DNA of 64,000 bases from positions 48,186,924-48,250,923 of the forward strand of contig CM056730.1 in assembly GCA_029844215.1 (NCBI GenBank), read 5' to 3'. Shown here one piece after another: positions 57,170 to 64,000 of this stretch (positions are counted from its first letter, which is position 1; each line of letters starts with the position of its first letter). The notes under the pieces are model-generated. The model saw only the letters and a list, made by a program, of their open reading frames with translations. It ran no database searches and was not told where the DNA came from. This DNA is from Przewalskia tangutica (Eukaryota > Streptophyta > Magnoliopsida > Solanales > Solanaceae). A program made the position numbers and the translations under genes.

Positions 57170-60100
57170 TGTTATACCCCGTATTTCCAGAGTATGTACG
57201 TAAGGACGTACGTAGAAAAGTTTGGACTTTAAAGTTGGCTTGGACGAAATATTTTTTGCACAACACCCGGTTAGAGTCGTTTTTCGACGAAACGTTTTAC
57301 ACAACTTGCGAAGGGAAAATTCCGGCTATGTCATTTTTAATTTTTTGCGGATTTTTCCGAGAGACGAAACATTTTGGACCAACGAGAGGGCGACACTTGT
57401 CACCCTCTCATTGGGGACGTTGGGGCGGTGAAGTGGCCGATTGGTCTTGGCTTTTTTGTCAAGTAGTTGGTAAGATATTTGTGAGGGTTTTAAGGAGTAG
57501 GGACTAGGGGGGCACTTGGGCATATCTTGGCCCTACACTTGCATAGCACTTGGCTAGATCTTGGCCATTGGTTGGCCTTTGCTTGGCCTATAAATACCCT
57601 CCCCCTTTGAAGACTTCTTCATCCAAATAAATTTCCTAAGTCTAAAAACCTCCCCCCCCTCTCTTGTAGTGTTCTCGTCCCTCCCCTGGTGAGGCCCTGG
57701 CCGAGAACCCTCCCCTGGCCGAGAGTACCCCCCCTAGTGGGGTTGGCCGAGGGGTATACACCCCTCCCTTGTGGTGTTGTCTCGTATAAATACCCCCCCT
57801 CTTGGTAGAAATACTCTCTATAATATTGTTACTATACCCAAAATACCTTAGCCGTATACCTTATAGTATTCCAAAGATACCTCTATACGTAGAGCCCGGA
57901 AATACTACCGTTTGTCCTTTTTGTCTCAAACCGAAACCCTAGGGAAATCTTCACAGTTGGTTGAAGTATTTAAGAAGAAGTTGCGTAGAACTTCTAAGGG
58001 TTGTTTGGAGCGGGTTGGAGCACCCGGAGTAGGAGCTAAACGTTGCTAAGGATCGACATTTTAACATGGATAATTATGGGCTTATCGAGGTAAATATCTT
58101 GTCCCCCTATTGTAATTGGAAATTACATGTTGTAGGAATATATGGTTGAAGTATACTATATATAGAACTGAACATAGTTTTGCGGCAATGTCTTTGGACT
58201 TAAGCCTGAATTTAAAGAAGAGAATTGGACTGTACTTACATAGGACTGTATTACAGTAGACTTGTGTAGTTTGACGGGTAGGGAAGGGCTGCCCAATTTT
58301 CCGTAGAATCTTGTATCTAGATTTATTCTACCGAGTAGTCTAGACTTTGATAGACTTGTATAACCTTTATAGGTTGAATGTTCTGTGAGTAGCATGTGCT
58401 ACTTGAAAGGTGGACCAAAGTAGGGTTATAGCCGTGGAGCGATTTGCTTATAGTCGATAATCGTCGCGAGGTATGTGATTCTTCCTATCCTCTTGAGCAT
58501 GATATTTTAAAGAATATATATATAGTACGGTAGACGTACGTGTGTTAACTGAATAATAATTACGGCAATGTCTTTTGACTTAAGCCTGAATAATCTTGAA
58601 GTATTTCAAAAGAATACTGAATCATTTTAACAGAAGAGTAATACTTGGTTTTAAAAGCTTAAGAGTTATACTAGCTTTATGGGAAGTTAGGTATAACGGC
58701 TTAAGAGAGATAAAAAGAATGATTTATTGATTTAAAAAGTTAAGAGACTTGATCTTAAAAGATAAGAGACTTGACTTAATTGAATTTGTTAAAAAGTGTG
58801 AAACCTCATTCGTGAGTAATGAGTACTTGGTTTTCAAAAGGAATAATGTTTTACTGATTTCGGAAATCAGAATAAGTATCGAACAAACCACAGCAGCGCT
58901 AATAAAGGGGAATGTTTTGACTAATAAAGTATTATTAAAACCAGTAGAAACTACCATCTGCATAGAAGCTAAGATGAGACAAAATGATATTACATTTCCT
59001 AGATCATGGCTGTTGTATCAAGATTGTTATGAACAAGAATAACCTACTCACACATAAGGTATATGTTTCTCAAATTGTTTTAAAGGATTAAAACTATGAA
59101 CTACAAACCTTTCGAAAATGAGAAACTTGAGTAATTGAAATTAGGCAAACTTGGAACGTTTGGAAAAGAATGTTGTTACTTGATTTTGCAAAGAGAAGTG
59201 TTTTGAATTACTTCAAAGGATAATCACTCTATTTTCATATACCACGGGTATTGTGTGACTTTTGTGAAAGTAACGTATCTTTTAAAGAGTTAATGTATGA
59301 AGTACTTTGGGGATAAAAACCCGATCTTGTAAACATATAGTAGAAAGTACCTTGTGAGTATAACTTGATTGTGTTGGTTTGTGATAGCCTTGTAATACTT
59401 TCTTGTTGATTAGTTAAGTAAACATGCTAGGATGCTACGTCTGTTAGTATCTTGTGATGTTTGTGTAAAGGGGTTTCCCTTGATTGTGCTTATGTTGTTT
59501 AAACGATAAGTTGTTATGTTAGTATTGTATCACTCATGATTCCGGGTTAAGCCCTCCACGCGGTAGACTTCAAAGTGTCTGTGTGACCTATGATTCGAGA
59601 ATACCTTATGCTGGTCTCAGTGGCTATGCGGAATCGCGGAGTTCCGTTAGTGTGCGCCTTTGTGGTCACGCGTCATGTGGCTACGCGGACGGCGAGTCCA
59701 GACGCCGGGGAGTAGCTACCCTCGATGTGGGAATACCTCATGCGGGCCATTGAGTGGCCCACGAGGAGCTACGAAGTTCTGTGGCTAGACGCGCACATTA
59801 GATATCGCGCGAGTGGCGGCTTTGATCATGACGGTGCAGACAGATCATGATACGATTTATGACCTTTTTGTACTGTGGTTTTAGTAGTCGGCTATGCCTT
59901 CGCACTTACCCCGCACGGTTTATGATGACATAGGTGGACACGTGTTCATGCGTATTCCTTGGTGCTTTTATATCATGATCGCCAGATGAGGAAGGTATTC
60001 CACGGGCATGATTGATGTTGGCGTGAGACCCATTGTTATATTTGAGTGATGACTTTGAGGGCGTGAGTCCCTGACTTGACATGACTGCTTATTTATTGTG

Positions 60101-60605
60101 AACTGTAGTTTGGTTATCATACATGTCTCCTGCTTTATCTAGACTACTATGATTTCATTTACAGTATTTTCGTTCACATACTTGGTACTGTTATCGACCT
60201 CCTTCGGCCGCGTTCATGCCGCAGTAAAGGTACACCGCCGTTGATCCTCGCTCTTGTGGTCATAGTTCGGTGTTTGGGAAGCTCGTTCCTCCGAGGCTTA
60301 TTGGTATAGTCCTGTTGTTGTAGGTGCTACATTCGTGGTATGACGGCCCCGCCCCGTCGTTGTTGTCATATCATTCGTAGAGGTCTGTAGTAATGCTTGC
60401 GGGGTTGTAATGGGATGTAACTGTTCAAATTGTTATTTATATATACTGAAGGTAACCATTTTTGGTTAGCCTGTCTTCTTATTTCACTGTCTTATTACAT
60501 TGGCTTCATGTTATTGTTTTATGTTCCGCTGATTTTCTCTGATGTTGTATCACTAGGGTGCCCGGGGTAAGGCACCAGTCACGGGCCCGGGTTCGGGTCG
60601 TGACA
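57170..60605 (+). repeat. Element E 3' LTR
   Basis: 3,436 bp, ending GGTCGTGACA. It repeats all features of the 5' LTR, including both TATA boxes. The last 1 kb (59540-60420) has many CTG to TCG/CG losses where the 5' copy reads CTG, and the 5' copy has its own such losses at about 54080-54510. Confidence 0.92.
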
Positions 60606-63184
60606 TAACCCGCTGCATCATCCTGGACCCCCGAAGTCCGCATAGTCACACAGACCGCATGGGGCATTCCTCGCATCGGGATAACACACCCGGAGTGATC
60701 ATCCTGGAACTCCCGCAGCTCCGCATAGGTCACACAGACCCGCATGAGGTATTCCTCGCATCGAGGGTGGCAAGTCCTCGGCATCATAACAAGTCATGGG
60801 GGTATGTGATATAATAGCAGTACAACGGGCTTAGCGTTTAACAACGTAAGCACAACAAGAATAACCCCCTTACACAAACATCACAAGACACTAACACACG
60901 TAGCATCGTAACATGTTTACTTATCAAACCATCTTACTACACTTTCCAGAAATCAATACAATACTTTCATAAACAAATAAGTAAACCGTTCCTTCTATCT
61001 TCCTTAAGTCGTTATACCTAACTTCCCATAAAGCTAGTATAACACTTAAGCTTTTAAAACCAAGTATTTCTTTTCTTTCAAAAATGATTCATAACTCTTT
61101 TGAAATTCTTCAAGATTCTTATTATTTAAACTCAAGTCAAAAGACATCAAAGTAAAACCAAAACAATTTCCATACCTTCTTTTTAAACCATTCTTAAGAC
61201 AAAAGCATGCCTTCCTTTTTTAAACCATTTTAAGACAAAACCATGCCTTCCTTTAAAACAAAGGCACTTTTTTCTTTTTAAAGTCAAGTAGCAATATACT
61301 TTTTAAACCAAGTGTCTTACTCTTTTAAAAACAAGTAACCTATACATTTAAATCGAGTTACTTCTCCTTTCCCAAAATCAAGTTGTTTATAAGTCAAGTT
61401 ATCATTTTAAATCCAATGATGAAACCATTCTTATTTTCGAAATCAAGATAACTTTATTCTTTAAAAGGCCACACACCCATTACTCATGAGTGAGGTTTTA
61501 CAACTTTTTAAAATAATTCAAGTCCTTAATATTTCATAACAAGTCACTTAACTTTGGAATCAAGTCAAGCACACAAAAGGAAAATCAAATTCCTTTAAAC
61601 ACACGTGCGTCTACCGCACTAAATATATTCCACAAATATCATGCTAGAAAGGATAGGAAGAGGTTCACATACCTCACGACGATTATCGACAATTAGCAAA
61701 ACGCTCCAAAGTACTCTAACCTTGCTCGCCTTTTCCACCCTTCAAGTAGAACACACTACTCGTAGTACTTCAACCTATAATGGTCATAAAACGTCTATTA
61801 ACTTCTAGATCCTTTCGTAGAATATTTCTAAGTACAAGGTTCCATATTCTACGGAAAATTCGGCAGCACCTCCCCCCCTGCAACCACAACTATAACTTCC
61901 AACATTAGGGCCCGCGACCAAGCCAACAACTCATAGGGGGGGGGGGTTATACGTCTAACCGGACGTGTACAATTCTGCCTCACAATAGTACTACAAGTCT
62001 ACTGTAAATACAGTCCAATGTAAATACAGTTCAATTCTTATCAATACTCATTCTATATATAGTTTACTCAACTATACAATACTACAACATGTAATTTCCA
62101 ATTACAATAGGGGATAAAGATCATTACCTCGATAAGCCCAAAATTATCCAAGATTATATGTCGATCCTGAGCAAGGTTTAGCTCCTATTCTGTACGCTCC
62201 AATTCGCTCCAAGAAACCCTTAGAAGTTTCTAAACACTTCTACTTAATACTTCAACCAACAATGAAGATTTTCCTAGGGTTTCGTTTTGTGACTAAAGGA
62301 AATAAAGTAGTATTTCCGGGCTTTTAGTATAGAGGTAACTTGGGAATACTACAAGGGATTTAGGCTAAGGTATTTTGGAATAGTAACAATACTTGAAGAA
62401 TATTTTTCTACCAAAGGGGGGGGGTGTTTCGGCGAGAGACTTCTCAAGGAGGGGGGGGGGGGGAGGGAGTTTTTGGACGAGATACTACAACAAAGGGGGA
62501 AGGATTTTGGAGACTTGGAATTTGTTTAAGTGGATGAAGAAGTCTTGCACTTAAGGGGGGTATTTATAGAACAATCAAGGGCCAAGATTCAAGCAAGTGG
62601 AGGGTGTAGATTAGGTAGCTTGTGTGAGTGGTGTCTTCCACCAAGTGTCCACCACAACATTGGGACATATGTCCACCACAAATTTGGGACATATGTCCCC
62701 CACAACCAAGAGACATGTGGCTAGCCACTTGCAACAAAGAAAACGTCCAAGGCACCCCTTCCCACTTACCCACAAAATATCTTCCAAGACTTGACTATTT
62801 GACTTGGCCACTTGCCTACTATTTCGTCCAACATGCCACCTAAGGGTGCCACATGTCGCCCTCCTATTGGTCCAAAATATTTCATCTTCCGAAAATATCC
62901 GTAATGCCAAAAATCCGAAAATAAAGTGGGCCCCACAAAACCGTAAATCCTCCGGTGGGCCCCGCGTGACCAATTCCGGAAATAAGATTCCAATACTTCT
63001 AAAATAATCCCAAAAGTCCGAATACCGAATCTGGAAATCCAATTCCCATTAACGAACCTTTTTCCTTCACAAAATCCGGAAACTTTTCCGTCGAAAAATC
63101 ACATCCTTCTTCCTTTCCAATTTTAATGTCGTATCCTCGTACGTACGTCCTCGTATACATACTCTGGAACTACGGGGTGTAACA
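60606..63184 (-). mobile_element. Chain D LTR 4b, second part
   Basis: The rest of LTR 4b, from the duplicated TAACC to TACGGGGTGTAACA. It matches LTR A over most of its length and includes the undisrupted site (60765-60785) where solo LTR B inserted in LTR A. TATA box at 62561-62568. Long G-runs at about 61937-61946 and 62449-62462. Confidence 0.85.
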
Positions 63185-63497
63185 TTCTTCCCCCCTTAGA
63201 AACATTCGTCCCGAATGTTCTTTCTAAGTCTCCAAACATGCTTGCGCTGGTATAGTCTTCCCTACTATACTTACGAAACCAATTATGCCACACATGGCCA
63301 TAATACAACATACTCACAAAAACGCACATCCAAGCAAACGAAGAATCATCTCTAAAGCGTATAACAATACCATTAGCTTCACCCATGATCCAAAGGATAC
63401 TTTCTTCATATCTTTAATTATAAAAATGACACTTTCATCTTCTTAACACATCTACGCCTCTTTTCTTACTCGTCGTACCCTCTTCGTACACTCAAAC
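63185..63497 (-). mobile_element. Chain D internal region 2, 3' end
   Basis: PPT (63185-63196) and dyad (about 63202-63222), then about 0.27 kb similar to 48440-48730. LTR F interrupts it at 63498. The presence of a PPT shows that LTR 4b is the 3' LTR of a second internal, so chain D also shares an LTR between two internals. Confidence 0.82.
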
Positions 63498-64000
63498 TGT
63501 TATACCTCATATTTCCAGAGTATGTACGTAAGGACGTACGTACGAAAGTTTGAGCCTTAAGTTAGGCATAGGACCGAAAATTTTGTTCACAACCCCCGAA
63601 AAGAATCGTTTTTCGACGAAACGTTTTGCAAAACTTGCGAAGGGAAAATTCCGGCTATGTCATTTATAATTTTTGCGGATTTTTCCGAGAGATGAAATAT
63701 TTTGGACCAACGAGAGGGTGACACTTGTCACCCTCAAGTGGGCGGTCTTAGGGCCGATGGATGTGCACGTTTTGTGCCTTATTTTGTTGCCTAAACTAAG
63801 GGTCAATGTTTGTGAGGGAATTGTGGAGTAGGGCTAGGGGGCACTTGGGCAAATCTTGGCCCTCCACTTGCCCCCCACTTGGCTAGATATTGGCCATTGA
63901 GCTCCTTATAAATACCCCCCCCCCCTTTGTGAAGACTTCTTCATCCAAAAACTTCTAAGTCTTGAAAGCCCTCTCCCCCCCCCCCCCCTTAGTGTAGTGT
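63498..64000 (+). mobile_element. LTR F, 5' end (cut by window end)
   Basis: It starts TGTTATACCTCATATTTCC, close to element E's LTR. The left flank CAAAC (63493-63497) should be half of its target duplication. A TATA box lies at about 63906-63913, followed by C-runs. The remainder is outside the window. Confidence 0.82.

Larger units (their letters stand above)
51024..60605 (+). mobile_element. Element E: complete plus-strand TR-GAG/LARD-like retrotransposon
   Basis: 5' LTR 51024-54511, internal 54512-57169, 3' LTR 57170-60605, with a perfect TAACC target duplication at 51019-51023 and 60606-60610. The internal has a PBS, hairpin, broken gag, integrase remnant and PPT, but no protease, reverse transcriptase or RNase H. 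The two LTRs are nearly identical outside CTG-type discrepancies and C-run length, so the insertion is recent. It is nested in LTR 4b, which itself lies in chain D inside element C. Confidence 0.94.

Overview
This window is a block of nested LTR retrotransposons from a flowering-plant nuclear genome. Almost every base can be assigned to a long terminal repeat (LTR) or to the internal part of one superfamily. I see no host gene, tRNA, rRNA or CRISPR array. The evidence is LTRs of 2.8-3.5 kb with TG...CA ends, primer-binding sites matching the 3' end of plant initiator-Met tRNA (TGGTATCAGAGC), polypurine tracts, 5-bp target-site duplications (TSDs), Gag with a CCHC zinc knuckle, and decayed Ty3/gypsy integrase. 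The long LTRs and Gag style suggest the Tekay/Del chromovirus lineage. A Solanaceae-like asterid host is my guess, not something I could test.

Layout, left to right. LTR A (minus) occupies 1-456, 3577-4435 and 17303-18658. It is split by solo LTR B (457-3576) and by chain 1 (4436-17297). Chain 1 is LTR-internal-LTR-internal-LTR, with a GTTCA duplication only at its outer ends. LTR A itself sits in the internal region of chain 2 (18659-32171, minus), which has three LTRs of 3.4-3.5 kb and gag-less internals of 1.4 kb. Chain 2 interrupts an old LTR-plus-integrase remnant, G (32172-33563, minus). A plus-strand element, C, begins at 33564. Its LTR is split by chain 3 (35435-44054, minus) and its gag by chain D (from 44985, minus). 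Chain D's second LTR is split by a complete plus-strand element E (51024-60605, TSD TAACC), and its second internal by plus-strand LTR F (63498 to the window end).

None of the elements encodes a full polymerase. Chains 1, 3, D and element E carry gag or gag remnants, so they are TR-GAG/LARD-like non-autonomous forms. Only G and E keep recognisable integrase sequence. Any mobilisation would need enzymes from an autonomous relative elsewhere.

The most interesting signals are conserved non-coding ones. (1) A 34-nt stem-loop about 45 nt downstream of the PBS has a self-complementary GTGCAC loop and recurs in every internal region whose 5' end is present; it resembles a retroviral dimerisation/packaging hairpin. 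(2) Unrelated minisatellites (33, 57, about 54 and about 69 bp units) occupy the equivalent LTR position in different subfamilies. (3) Two chains share LTRs in tandem. (4) A block-wise CTG-to-TCG/CG alteration looks like a sequencing or consensus artefact and limits confidence in frameshifts.
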